Below the pieces are notes generated by a model that made no database searches, was not told the origin of the DNA, and worked only from the letters and a program-made list of their open reading frames with translations. 64,000 nt of DNA from Bordetella genomosp. 5. GTDB taxonomy: Bacteria; Pseudomonadota; Gammaproteobacteria; Burkholderiales; Burkholderiaceae_B. The stretch covers positions 186,001 to 250,000 of the forward strand of contig NZ_NEVN01000006.1 of NCBI RefSeq assembly GCF_002261475.1, written 5' to 3'. How positions within the stretch are numbered: position 1 is the first letter of the stretch; each line of letters starts with the position of its first letter. A program made the position numbers and the translations under genes. Positions 26,478 through 34,819 of the stretch are shown here, piece by piece.

Positions 26478-27351
26478 CCGCCGCGCCGCCAAGCCCGCCG
26501 TGCGCGTGATTGCGGGCATTCTCGGTCTGGCCTTGCTCGGAGGCGGGGCGTACGCCTGGTGGCGCATGCAGACGCCGCCGCCCGCCGTGGAAGCCGCGCC
26601 GGTGCCGACCGCGGCCGAAGCGCAACCGGAAGCACCGCGCACGCGCATCGTGCGCGTGGACCCAGCCAACGTGCGCGTGGTCGACGACCTGCGCCTGACC
26701 ACTGCCGAGCTGCTGGACGATAACTTCGCGCTGTTCGACAGCAGCCAGCTCGTGCTCGACAACCCGCGCCGGATGGAGGACGAGATCGGCCGGGCGCTGC
26801 TGTTTGCCGAGGTGGTCAATCGCAGCGACGAGTACATCGCCGTGTCGCCGCAGTTGCGCGTGGCCGTGTTCGACGGCGCGCAACCGCTCAACCTGCGGCT
26901 CGACAGCGCGCTGCCGGCATTGCTCTATCCGGGCGAGCGCATCCCGGTGCAGTTCGTGGGCCGCGATTTCGCGCGGTTCACGGAGATCAAGACCGACTGG
27001 AAGCCCGCCCGGCGCGCGCCGCTGCCGGGCGCGCGTCCCGCGCTCGACGTGAGCGTGGACAAGACCGAAGCCGGCATCGGCACCGGCACGCTGAACTTCA
27101 CCTACCGGTATCGATACAAGTACGTGACCGTGCAGGGCAGGGTGCGCAACACCGGCGACGCCCCGGTCGAGCAGGTGCGGGTGTGGATCGGGCTCTACGA
27201 CGCGCAGGATCGACTCACCGGCACCCGTTCGGAAACGCTGCGCCTGCCCCGGCTCGCGCCGGGCGAGAGCGCGCCGTTCGAATACGACGTAAAGCAGTTC
27301 GGCGCGAATTTCACGCGGGTGTCGGTGCTGTACGACGTGCCGGCGCGCTAG
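26467..27351 (+). CDS. Single-pass membrane protein with periplasmic beta domains
   Basis: About 294 residues from a GTG at 26467 that overlaps the previous gene by 11 bases. No ATG gives a sensible N-terminus: the frame upstream lies inside the preceding gene. One transmembrane helix (about 13-33) is followed by a Pro/Ala-rich linker and two beta-rich segments. The last (YKYVTVQGRVRNTGDAPVEQVRVWIGLYDAQDRL) resembles the FxLYD-like domain of its neighbour. It may be a diverged partner of that protein, acting at the inner membrane's outer face. The function is unknown. The ribosome binding site is weak, consistent with translational coupling. Confidence 0.7.
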   Translation: MKTDRRAAKPAVRVIAGILGLALLGGGAYAWWRMQTPPPAVEAAPVPTAAEAQPEAPRTRIVRVDPANVRVVDDLRLTTAELLDDNFALFDSSQLVLDNPRRMEDEIGRALLFAEVVNRSDEYIAVSPQLRVAVFDGAQPLNLRLDSALPALLYPGERIPVQFVGRDFARFTEIKTDWKPARRAPLPGARPALDVSVDKTEAGIGTGTLNFTYRYRYKYVTVQGRVRNTGDAPVEQVRVWIGLYDAQDRLTGTRSETLRLPRLAPGESAPFEYDVKQFGANFTRVSVLYDVPAR

Positions 27352-27385
27352 GGCGGCGGGCCGGTCGAATCGCGAAATTCAGTCA

Positions 27386-27763
27386 TCAATGACTACTTGC
27401 CTTCCAGCCACCGTCGGGTTGGCGGCAGAACCAGAAAGACCAGTTTTCTTTGCCGCCGCTTTGTTCGAAATGAGCTTGGAGGAAGCGGCACTTGTCAGCC
27501 TTCTCCGTTTGCGACGTTTGTCTGGGGGTCAGGGTGACGCTGATTGGCGTCCCGCGGCGGGGCGGCGAGCTCGTCCAGGTCGTCGTTTGGCCGTCAGCGG
27601 AGTCATTCAGCGCCTGCGCCACTGCGGACCTGAAGCCGGCCCGATCCTGCTTCGGAATGTTGTTGATGATGGTGTAATTCAGAAAGGTCGTGGGTGCTGC
27701 GAAGCTGAGCGAGCTTGCGCCTGCAGCGAGCAGGATGCCGGCAAGTAATCGGGTACTGCGCAT
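27386..27763 (-). CDS. Small secreted protein, surface-antigen-like C-terminus
   Basis: 125 residues with a Sec signal (about 1-22, LLAGILLAAGASSLSFA) and a C-terminal half ending FCRQPDGGWK. This resembles the end of the 17-kDa surface-antigen/RT0821-type domain (CRxxDGxW). That similarity is partial, so family membership is tentative. The ATG at 27763 has AAAGGAGA upstream, which decides the start; the frame upstream is not convincing. It is the last leftward gene of the long train, 125 bases after the antiporter stop, and may have its own promoter. Confidence 0.7.
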   Translation of the reverse strand: MRSTRLLAGILLAAGASSLSFAAPTTFLNYTIINNIPKQDRAGFRSAVAQALNDSADGQTTTWTSSPPRRGTPISVTLTPRQTSQTEKADKCRFLQAHFEQSGGKENWSFWFCRQPDGGWKASSH

Positions 27764-27888
27764 CTTTCTCTCCTTTGCGTAGAGACGACTATGGTTCGCT
27801 CGGATGAGCGAGAGTTGATCGGGATGGCCTGCGCGATGCCACTTGCTGGTCATGCTCAAAGCCGAATCGGGACGAGACATCACTCGGA

Positions 27889-29148
27889 TCAGGGGCTCAA
27901 GCGCGAGGATGGCGGCGGCCCTCCCGTCTCGACGGCGGTGGGGTGGACCCGGCATTCCCTGCCAAATCTTTGCGTCAGCAACGGTGCGCACAGAGAACTC
28001 AGCACGACGAGCATCAGCACGACGTTCAGAAGTGACTCATCCAGCAGAGGGGCTCCCGTGGGGCTCAGCGTGCGATAAGCCACCGTCGCCGCAGCCAATG
28101 TGGCGGCCACCTGCGGCAACGTGAGACTCCAGACCAGCATGACGTCCGCCGTTTCGTAGCGGAACATGGGGCGTAGCGCGAACGCAGCAAGCCCCTTGCC
28201 CACGACCAGGGCGAAAAGCAGACCGAACGCAAGCAGCGGTTGGCGGACGAAGGTCATCAGTGCATCGATGGGATGCAATAGCATGCCGGTCGTCATGAAG
28301 AATGCGGGAATCAGGAACGTGTCGCTGATCAACTTCATCACGCCCGCATTTCTGGACTCAGGTGCCGCCTGCCGGACGGCAATCCCCGCAAGAAATGCGC
28401 CAACGATTCCGTCCAGGCCGAACAGCTCGGCCGCCTGGCTGGCCACGGCAACCGCGAGAAAGAAGACGATGATTCTCGACTCGTCGCGCTTCATGCGCGC
28501 CAGAATCCTGCGCAAGAGCCAGGGGCCGCCCACGACGACCGCCGGTATGAAGAACGCGATCTGCAGCACCTGCAATTCAATTGCGGCGATCGAGAATCCC
28601 CGCTCATGGGTGATCAGGCACATCGCCAGCACGAGCATGGCGGCCACGTCCGTGAATACGGTGGCACCGCAAGCCACCATGACGCTCACGCGCTGACTCA
28701 GACCGAGGCGATTTACGACGGGATAAGCCAGGAGCGTATGCGAGGCGATGAGTGATCCGATCAACAAGGCGGCATTGACGCTGTATCCCGCGGAGCGCGC
28801 GATCCCGTAGCCCAGACCCATGGGCAGCGCAAATGTCAGAACGCCAAAAAGCAGAACCTGAGCCTTGGCCCGGCGCAACAGGGCGAAATCGATGTCGTAT
28901 CCGACAAAAAAGAGCAGCAACGCCACCCCCAACTCTGCCGCCAGCTCCGCGATCGGCATCTCCGGCTGAAGCAGATTGAAGCCGGAAGGTCCTAGCAGAA
29001 ATCCCATCACCAGAAATCCCAGCACGCCCGGAATTCGCAGGCGTTCGCATAGCAGTGGCAGGATGAGGAAAAAGAGCAGCCAAAGGACGAATCGCGTGAA
29101 CGGGGCCAGCTGCAAGAACATGTCTACCGCGGCTTGTGTCCAGGTCAT
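27889..29148 (-). CDS. Kef-type (CPA2) cation:proton antiporter
   Basis: 419 residues with about 12 transmembrane helices and no cytosolic RCK/TrkA-N domain. CPA2 features include an early LRIPGVLGFLVMGFLLGPSGFNLL helix hairpin, FFVGYDIDFALL, SHTLLAYPVV and FFMTTGMLLHP, the typical antiporter core. Such proteins exchange K+ or Na+ for protons across the inner membrane. The start at 29148 (MTWTQAAVDMF) gives a clean membrane protein; the longer frame adds 62 non-membrane residues. It lies 67 bases after the sulfatase gene on the same strand. A role in ion balance linked to sulfatase activity is not evident from sequence. Confidence 0.85.
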   Translation of the reverse strand: MTWTQAAVDMFLQLAPFTRFVLWLLFFLILPLLCERLRIPGVLGFLVMGFLLGPSGFNLLQPEMPIAELAAELGVALLLFFVGYDIDFALLRRAKAQVLLFGVLTFALPMGLGYGIARSAGYSVNAALLIGSLIASHTLLAYPVVNRLGLSQRVSVMVACGATVFTDVAAMLVLAMCLITHERGFSIAAIELQVLQIAFFIPAVVVGGPWLLRRILARMKRDESRIIVFFLAVAVASQAAELFGLDGIVGAFLAGIAVRQAAPESRNAGVMKLISDTFLIPAFFMTTGMLLHPIDALMTFVRQPLLAFGLLFALVVGKGLAAFALRPMFRYETADVMLVWSLTLPQVAATLAAATVAYRTLSPTGAPLLDESLLNVVLMLVVLSSLCAPLLTQRFGRECRVHPTAVETGGPPPSSRLSP

Positions 29149-29215
29149 GGGGATAGTCCATCTGTTCGTCGAAGCAGGAAGACGAGCGAGGTAAACCCCG
29201 CTCGTCTTCGGGCCG

Positions 29216-30847
29216 TTACTTGCCTTGCTTCTTGGCTTGGTCTTCGAAGTACTGCTCGACCTTTCGATCGACCTCTTCCTGTATCTGATCGACGCTGAAG
29301 CTGGCGGGTCGTTGGCTGGGCGGCCATTCGACAAAGGTTTGCAGGAACTCCGCAGACTTCATCGATGCAGCCAGCACGAGATAGTCGTTCTTCACCAGCC
29401 AGTCGTAGTATTGGTTGGATACGACATCAGCCCGCTCGAACGGGTCCATGCGCAGGTTGTAGAGCTTGGGCACCCGCAAGCACACGAAGGGATCCTTCCA
29501 TACTGCAAACCCCCCGGGCGCCTGCTGCTCGCAGAAGACGGCCTTCCAATCTCCGTAGCGCATGGCCACCAACATGCCATCGTCGTTGAAGTAGTAGAAG
29601 TCGTTTCGAGCACTTTTATCGCTCTTGCCGGTCAGGTAATCGAGCTGGTTATAGCCATCGAGGTGAACTTTGAAGCTTCTATTCGCCCCATTCGGCGTCC
29701 ATCCCTTGAGCAGCCTTTCCTTGACGTCGGTGTCGCCCACTGCCGCGAGCAGGGTGGGAAACCAGTCAAGCCCGGAGATGATGCCGTCCTTGATCTGGTC
29801 CGCAGGAACCTGGCCCGGCCAGCGGATGATGGCCGGGACCCGGTACGCACCTTCCCAATTCGAGTTCTTCTCGTTTCGGAAGGGTGTCGTGGCGGCGTCA
29901 GGCCAACTGAACTGATTAGGCCCGTTGTCGGTGGTGTAAATGACGATCGTGTTGTCGGCGATGCCCAGGTCGTCGAGCTTTTTCAGCAGCTTTCCAACGT
30001 CCTGGTCATGCTCCCACATGCCATCCGCATAGTCGTTGCCTGGCATGCCACTTTTGCCTTTGTGCGCGTCGCGGATGTGGGTGTAGACGTGCATGCGCGT
30101 GGTGTTCATCCAGACAAAGAACGGCTTTTCACCCTTGCCATGCTTGTCCAGATAGTCCAGCGCAGCGCCGACGGTCTCGTCGTCGATCGTCTCCATGCGT
30201 TTCGATGTCAGGGCACCGGTGTCCTCGATTTTCCCGTCTGCGGACGCCTTGATGACGCCGCGAGGCTTGGGAATGTTTACGCCCGAAGAGTCTTTGGGCC
30301 AATAGGGGCGCTCGGGCTCTTCTTCGGCATTCAGGTGATAGAGATTGCCGAAGAATTCGTCAAAACCGTGCTTGGTGGGCAGATACTCATCGCGGTCCCC
30401 CAGGTGGTTTTTACCGAACTGAGCGGTGTTATAGCCATGGGATTTGAGCGCTTGCGCGATGGTGATGTCGCGGTCTTGCAGTCCCACCGGCACGCCCGGC
30501 ATGCCGACCTTTGAGAGACCCGTGCGCCGGGGCACCTGACCGGTGATGAAGGTGGACCTGCCCGCCGTGCAGCTGTTCTCAGCGTAATAGTCCGTGAACC
30601 GTGTGCCTTCTTTGGCTAGCCGGTCGATGTTCGGCGTCTTGTAGCCGACCACGCCGCCGCCATACACGCTGATATTGGTCTGGCCGATGTCGTCACCGAA
30701 GATCACCAGGATATTGGGCTTCTTTCCGTTGCTTTGAGATTGTTGGGGTTTGGACTGAGCACTTTGAGTCTGGGCGCTTGCGCCGCTCATGAGTGCAAGC
30801 CCGCTGGCGGCAAATAGTGCCGCCCTCAACCATTTCCTTGCCTTCAT
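29216..30847 (-). CDS. Type I (formylglycine-dependent) sulfatase, copy 1
   Basis: 543 residues. A Sec signal (about 1-26, ending GASAQ) targets it to the periplasm. Metal-binding GDD (51-53) is followed by the maturation motif CTAGR at Cys93, a CxAxR match, so Cys93 should become formylglycine. KxHLGD-type residues (GKNHLGDRDEYLPTKHGFDEFFG), TTDNGP and a later lysine region complete the sulfatase core. It hydrolyses a sulfate ester; the substrate is unknown. AAGGAG sits 7 bases before the ATG at 30847; a GTG just upstream is less likely. It follows the HAD lipoprotein gene by 42 bases, in an operon led by an FGE homologue. It is highly similar to copy 2 at 44.5 kb. Confidence 0.93.
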   Translation of the reverse strand: MKARKWLRAALFAASGLALMSGASAQTQSAQSKPQQSQSNGKKPNILVIFGDDIGQTNISVYGGGVVGYKTPNIDRLAKEGTRFTDYYAENSCTAGRSTFITGQVPRRTGLSKVGMPGVPVGLQDRDITIAQALKSHGYNTAQFGKNHLGDRDEYLPTKHGFDEFFGNLYHLNAEEEPERPYWPKDSSGVNIPKPRGVIKASADGKIEDTGALTSKRMETIDDETVGAALDYLDKHGKGEKPFFVWMNTTRMHVYTHIRDAHKGKSGMPGNDYADGMWEHDQDVGKLLKKLDDLGIADNTIVIYTTDNGPNQFSWPDAATTPFRNEKNSNWEGAYRVPAIIRWPGQVPADQIKDGIISGLDWFPTLLAAVGDTDVKERLLKGWTPNGANRSFKVHLDGYNQLDYLTGKSDKSARNDFYYFNDDGMLVAMRYGDWKAVFCEQQAPGGFAVWKDPFVCLRVPKLYNLRMDPFERADVVSNQYYDWLVKNDYLVLAASMKSAEFLQTFVEWPPSQRPASFSVDQIQEEVDRKVEQYFEDQAKKQGK

Positions 30848-30889
30848 CACTGCTCTCCTTGCCCCGCGAGGGCCGAAAGTAGAAACACA

Positions 30890-31924
30890 TCAAGGTTCTT
30901 CAAATACGAAAATTCGCTCCCACTCCTTCTCCATGTCGACAACTGTCCAGCCTCGGCTGCGTGCTTCATCCAGCGCGCGATCGAGGCGCCCGATCTTGGA
31001 AGTCCGGTCGTAAGCCCATTCACGTTTGTCATCGGTGTGGTGAACCAGGCCGGCGAAGCGCTTGCCCGTTCCTGCGGCGGTCCATTGCAGCATCTGCAGA
31101 TCGCCGTCCGAGTTTCCGAATGCCAGGATCGGCCTGCGCCCGATGTGTTGATTGATGGCTACCGGTTTGCCCGGCCCGTCGTCGAGAAAGCTCAACTTCG
31201 GGTCTTGCATGATCTGCGGTTGGCCGTCGTTGAACTCGAAGCGGTTTTCCAGACGGCTGCCGATGATCTGCTCCGGCGGAATGCCGTACGCCGAGGTCGC
31301 CCATGCGCGCATGAACTCGACGCCCCCGCCAGACACGATGTAGACCTTGAAATCGTGCGCGCGGAGGTAATCCAGCAGTTCACGCATCGGCACATAGGTC
31401 AGGTCGGTATATGGGCGACCGAAGCGAGGGTGTCTGGCGGATGCGGTCCAGGCCGCGACGCTTTCGGAAAACGCCTGGGTAGACACGCCTGCGTGCGTTG
31501 CGCCCACGATCTTTAGCAGCCCGGTGTCCCCGGCCTTCGCGAGGGCCTCCTGGTCATCCTCGAGCGCTGCCTTGAAAGGCTGTTGAGTCTTCCATTCCGG
31601 GTGTTTGGGTGCGAGCGCTTTGAGCCGATCCAGCGCAAATATGCCCTGGAAGTAGAGCGGCTGTTCGCTCCACAATGTGCCGTCGTTGTCGAATACGGCA
31701 ACGCGGTCTTCGATTTCGACGAAGTCGGGGCTGCCCACCGTGGTTACCGCGCTGACGAACTCGATGATGGACGTGCGCGACGCGCCCTCACGCCATGAAG
31801 GCAGCGGCTCGCGATTCAGTCCGGTGGTCCCGGGAGCCGAACACGCGGTCAGCACTACGGTCATGAGTGCCGCAAGCGCTGATGCCGTCCAGCGCCGAGC
31901 TCCATCCAAAATTCCGGCTTTCAT
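30890..31924 (-). CDS. HAD-superfamily phosphatase-like lipoprotein
   Basis: 344 residues. A lipobox (LTAC, Cys28) marks it as a lipoprotein, so the enzyme should sit in the periplasm anchored to a membrane. The HAD nucleophile motif is VFDNDGTLW (about residues 77-85), with an IVSGGGVEFMRAWA segment (motif II) and GNSDGDLQML (motif IV) as in phosphoserine-phosphatase-like HADs. It probably hydrolyses a phosphate ester; the substrate is unknown. Its ATG overlaps the BatD stop by four bases, and the sulfatase gene follows directly. Pairing of a phosphatase with a sulfatase suggests processing of a sulfated and phosphorylated substrate, which is inference. Confidence 0.85.
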   Translation of the reverse strand: MKAGILDGARRWTASALAALMTVVLTACSAPGTTGLNREPLPSWREGASRTSIIEFVSAVTTVGSPDFVEIEDRVAVFDNDGTLWSEQPLYFQGIFALDRLKALAPKHPEWKTQQPFKAALEDDQEALAKAGDTGLLKIVGATHAGVSTQAFSESVAAWTASARHPRFGRPYTDLTYVPMRELLDYLRAHDFKVYIVSGGGVEFMRAWATSAYGIPPEQIIGSRLENRFEFNDGQPQIMQDPKLSFLDDGPGKPVAINQHIGRRPILAFGNSDGDLQMLQWTAAGTGKRFAGLVHHTDDKREWAYDRTSKIGRLDRALDEARSRGWTVVDMEKEWERIFVFEEP

Positions 31925-33294
31925 GGTTTCCCCTTTTCAGATACTTCTGTGCCCGACGCGAGGGCGGGATTGAGCTTGCTGCGCAGCCCGCTGGCGCCAC
32001 CGCGTTTGCGGCGCGGCCGCCATTCACGCCGCCATGAGCGCGAGGCCGCCAGGAGTGCAGAGCGTGCCGTGGCGCAATCCGGCTGCGCATCTCCGTACAG
32101 CCGATTCAGCAGGTCCTCGCCGGCAGCGCGCTCTGCAGGTCCGAGGGGCGTTACCGCAAAACGCAGGGTGGCCGATCCGGTGGCGACGGCTAGCCAGCGA
32201 TAGAAGGCGGTGAGCCCGGCTTCGTCACGATGCGCTTCACGTTTCCAAGCCTTCCAGTGCCAACGTTCGCTCATGCGGTAACGCGCCAGCCGGGATCGTG
32301 CCCAAACACCTGCGCGCCGCCACCCCCGGGCAAGCCACGGACGGCCAAACCAAAGCACGACCAGCGCGCCTAACGCGATGCTCGTCCAGGCAATCCAATG
32401 AAGCGGGACGAACCAGCGCAAGCCTTGTCGCAATTGCGCCAGGTCGTCGGACAGCGAGAAGGGCGGGGCCGTCACGGGCGCCGGCTGCACGGTCAGAGTC
32501 CGGCCGTCCAGATCCCGGCGGCGAGGATTGCCGCTCTTGTCGATCCACGGCACGGAAATAGTGGGAAACGTCGCCTCGCCGGCCTGCGTGGCGATATAGT
32601 CGGCGCGATCAATTCGCTGGCCGCCCAAGAACGCGCCTCGGCCGTCGTTGAGCACCGTGATCTCTGGTTCGCGCATGTAGCGCGTAAAGCCGGGAACGTC
32701 GGCAAGCGGCGCCGCCGGGATCAGCATGGGCTCCACGCCGTCTGCGCGCTGCGTCACGCTGCGAGTGACTCGGCCTCCGACCACCAACGGATCGGGCGCC
32801 AGTGTGTAGGCTTGCGTGACGCTGACGTCGGCGCCCGCCACCTCTGTGGCGCTCCCGTTGCCTTTGCCGGGTGCGACCTCCAGGCTAAGCGGCGCAGTGC
32901 GCGCCGTCAGCTCGGTCTTTCCAGGTCCGATCTGCGCGCTGACCTCCATTTCGGGGATCTCAACCCGGCCCTGTACCGTGGGACTGAGCAAGTAGGTGTA
33001 TCGCAATCCGTTATAGGTTTTTGCGCCTTCTGTACTGCGGACGATCTCACCTTGGCCCGAAGGAGGGGTTACCAGAATGCCCTTCAGATCCAGTGGGGGT
33101 AATTTGGGGGGCTGGGTGAACCATGTGGTGGTCGTCACCTCGACCTCGAGTTTGATGGTCGCGCCTACCTGTGCAGTGGATGCGTCCGTGAGGCTGGCGC
33201 GGGCCCGCAGTTCGGCGGCATCCTGCGCCGTCGCAGCCCCCGCCACACCGAGTGTCAGAAGGGCCTTCGCGAGCAGTCTCCGCAATGGGCTCAT
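31921..33294 (-). CDS. batD: BatD family protein
   Basis: 457 residues with a Sec signal (ends near GAATAQ), a long periplasmic part made of beta-sandwich segments, and one C-terminal transmembrane helix (about 335-355, WIAWTSIALGALVVLWFG) followed by a basic cytoplasmic tail. This is the BatD (oxygen-tolerance) layout. BatD is part of the MoxR-DUF58-BatA-BatB group, proposed to act as a chaperone-like complex at the inner membrane. It overlaps both neighbours by four bases (ATGA), so the train is tightly coupled. The sequence is too divergent for residue-level claims. Confidence 0.82.
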   Translation of the reverse strand: MSPLRRLLAKALLTLGVAGAATAQDAAELRARASLTDASTAQVGATIKLEVEVTTTTWFTQPPKLPPLDLKGILVTPPSGQGEIVRSTEGAKTYNGLRYTYLLSPTVQGRVEIPEMEVSAQIGPGKTELTARTAPLSLEVAPGKGNGSATEVAGADVSVTQAYTLAPDPLVVGGRVTRSVTQRADGVEPMLIPAAPLADVPGFTRYMREPEITVLNDGRGAFLGGQRIDRADYIATQAGEATFPTISVPWIDKSGNPRRRDLDGRTLTVQPAPVTAPPFSLSDDLAQLRQGLRWFVPLHWIAWTSIALGALVVLWFGRPWLARGWRRAGVWARSRLARYRMSERWHWKAWKREAHRDEAGLTAFYRWLAVATGSATLRFAVTPLGPAERAAGEDLLNRLYGDAQPDCATARSALLAASRSWRREWRPRRKRGGASGLRSKLNPALASGTEVSEKGKP

Positions 33295-34061
33295 GGTGTG
33301 ACCCCGGCCGCGTTGTCTTGCGCAGCAAATTTCCCTTGCAGAAAGCGCGCAGGCGAAATCGTCAGGTTACGAAGCCAGACGTCTTCGGAAGCAGCCTTCG
33401 CCACCGGCACCTGCACCTGCTTTCCCGCGGCAGCCGATTTGTCCATGATGGTCTGGTCGGGTGGTTCTGCCGGCTCACCTTGCTGCTCTTGGCTCATCGC
33501 CTCCAGCAGTCGTGTGACGATGCCTCTGTTGACGACCGCGGGCTCCCAGCCGGGCCTGAGCTCGAGCGCGCGATCGTATGCCGCGAGCGCTGCGTCGTAG
33601 CGCCGCAGACGGGTTTGCGAGTTGCCCACATAGAAGATTGCCTCGGCGGTCTGGAGGGTGGAAAACTCCTTCAATGCGAGAGCGTAATTGCCGGCCGCGT
33701 ATGCGGCGCGGCCTTTCCAATAGGGGTCTTCGAAATGGGCAGCCGCTTCTTCGTAGCGGCCCTTGTCGAACGCCATCCGGCCCTGTTGGTCTGCCGTCAT
33801 GAAGGCATCGGCGAGTCGGCCAGCATGGACGTCCGCCGACGGGACGGAAAACGCCACGACCAGCACCGTTGCCGTCCATGCCACGCTCCAGCCGCGGCGG
33901 ACAGCCAGCAGCGCGGCAATCGCCAGAGGCCAACACAGCCAGTAGCCGGCGTCCTTCCAGTGAACAGACTGGTCAGTGTCATCCTGCACTTCGCGGAAGT
34001 GCCGGTCCGCATGCAGCGTTACCCAGTCGAGGTCATCTCCGGTGCCGGTGAGGCTGCCCAA
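33291..34061 (-). CDS. batB: BatB C-terminal fragment: membrane hairpin plus TPR
   Basis: An open frame beginning with a TTG at 34061, overlapping the VWA frame by 43 bases. It contains two hydrophobic segments (AGYWLCWPLAIAALLAVRRGWS and a following stretch), then TPR motifs (AAAHFEDPYWKGRAAYAAGNYALALKEFS; YDAALAAYDRALELRPGWEPA). In BatB these parts follow the VWA domain in the same polypeptide. The VWA frame next door stops exactly where this frame's homology begins, so the two look like halves of one gene broken by a -1 shift. It could be translated separately by coupling, but the lack of an ATG argues for a frameshift. Confidence 0.7.
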   Translation of the reverse strand: MGSLTGTGDDLDWVTLHADRHFREVQDDTDQSVHWKDAGYWLCWPLAIAALLAVRRGWSVAWTATVLVVAFSVPSADVHAGRLADAFMTADQQGRMAFDKGRYEEAAAHFEDPYWKGRAAYAAGNYALALKEFSTLQTAEAIFYVGNSQTRLRRYDAALAAYDRALELRPGWEPAVVNRGIVTRLLEAMSQEQQGEPAEPPDQTIMDKSAAAGKQVQVPVAKAASEDVWLRNLTISPARFLQGKFAAQDNAAGVTP

Positions 34062-34819
34062 AGGAGCCCGGCCGCTTGCGCGAGTTGCTGCATTGCCGCC
34101 GTGTCGATGCCGGTCGGAGGATCGCCAGCATGGCCCACCGCCATCACCAGGATCTGCAAGTCCGGGGCAGCCTGGGCGCGCTTGCGCACCTCGGGCAGGT
34201 TCTGCGGATTCGCGCCGTCCGTGAGCAGCAGGAGCGAACCTCCCGCCCGCTCGGTGGACAGGACCTTCGCCGCGAGTGAGATGGTGCCGGCAATGTCCCG
34301 ACCCTCGTGCGACGTCAGGTCTGTTGCGAGGGCTTGGGCAAACAGGTCCAGGAGTTCGGTGTCTTCCGTGGGCGGCAGCACGAGATAGCTGCTGCCGGCG
34401 TAGGCGATGAGCCCCGTCTTCGTGCCTGCTCGATGCGCTCCCAGATCTCGCACGAGCCTCTTGGCAGCATCGATACGGGAGGGCGGCACGTCCGTCCCGT
34501 CCATGGAGCGCGAGATGTCCACGGCGACCACGAGCGGGGCCACGTCATCCAGATATCCGGGCTTGTCGCGCTCCCAGGTGGGGCCGGCCGCTGCGAGCGC
34601 ACTCAAAGAGAGGGTCAGCGCTAGCAGGTCGACGGGCCGCGGGCCGCGAGTGCCTGCACTTCGCACGGTAAGGAACGGTAGCAGTGTGGGATTCACCGTC
34701 AACCCGTGTCGCGCCGACGCGCGCTGCTGCCGTTGCGCCCACCAGATCAGGACCGCCGGAATCAGCCCCAGCAGCCACCATGGTCGCAAAAAATGGAACG
34801 CGTTCAGGTCGACTTCCAT
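34019..34819 (-). CDS. batB: BatB N-terminal fragment: VWA-domain protein
   Basis: 266 residues. The first 60 or so hold two membrane segments (FLRPWWLLGLIPAVLIWWA; LLALTLSLSALAAAG). A von Willebrand A domain follows with an intact MIDAS (VVAVDISRSMDG) and LLTDGANPQ, so it should bind a divalent metal and a ligand. The protein ends abruptly at EMTSTG, short of the membrane and TPR part that normally completes BatB. That part is found in the next frame from 34061. One extra base in the GGG, TTT or GGG runs near 34057-34072 would join the two into a single protein of about 500 residues. Its start overlaps batA by 16 bases. Confidence 0.78.
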   Translation of the reverse strand: MEVDLNAFHFLRPWWLLGLIPAVLIWWAQRQQRASARHGLTVNPTLLPFLTVRSAGTRGPRPVDLLALTLSLSALAAAGPTWERDKPGYLDDVAPLVVAVDISRSMDGTDVPPSRIDAAKRLVRDLGAHRAGTKTGLIAYAGSSYLVLPPTEDTELLDLFAQALATDLTSHEGRDIAGTISLAAKVLSTERAGGSLLLLTDGANPQNLPEVRKRAQAAPDLQILVMAVGHAGDPPTGIDTAAMQQLAQAAGLLWAASPAPEMTSTG

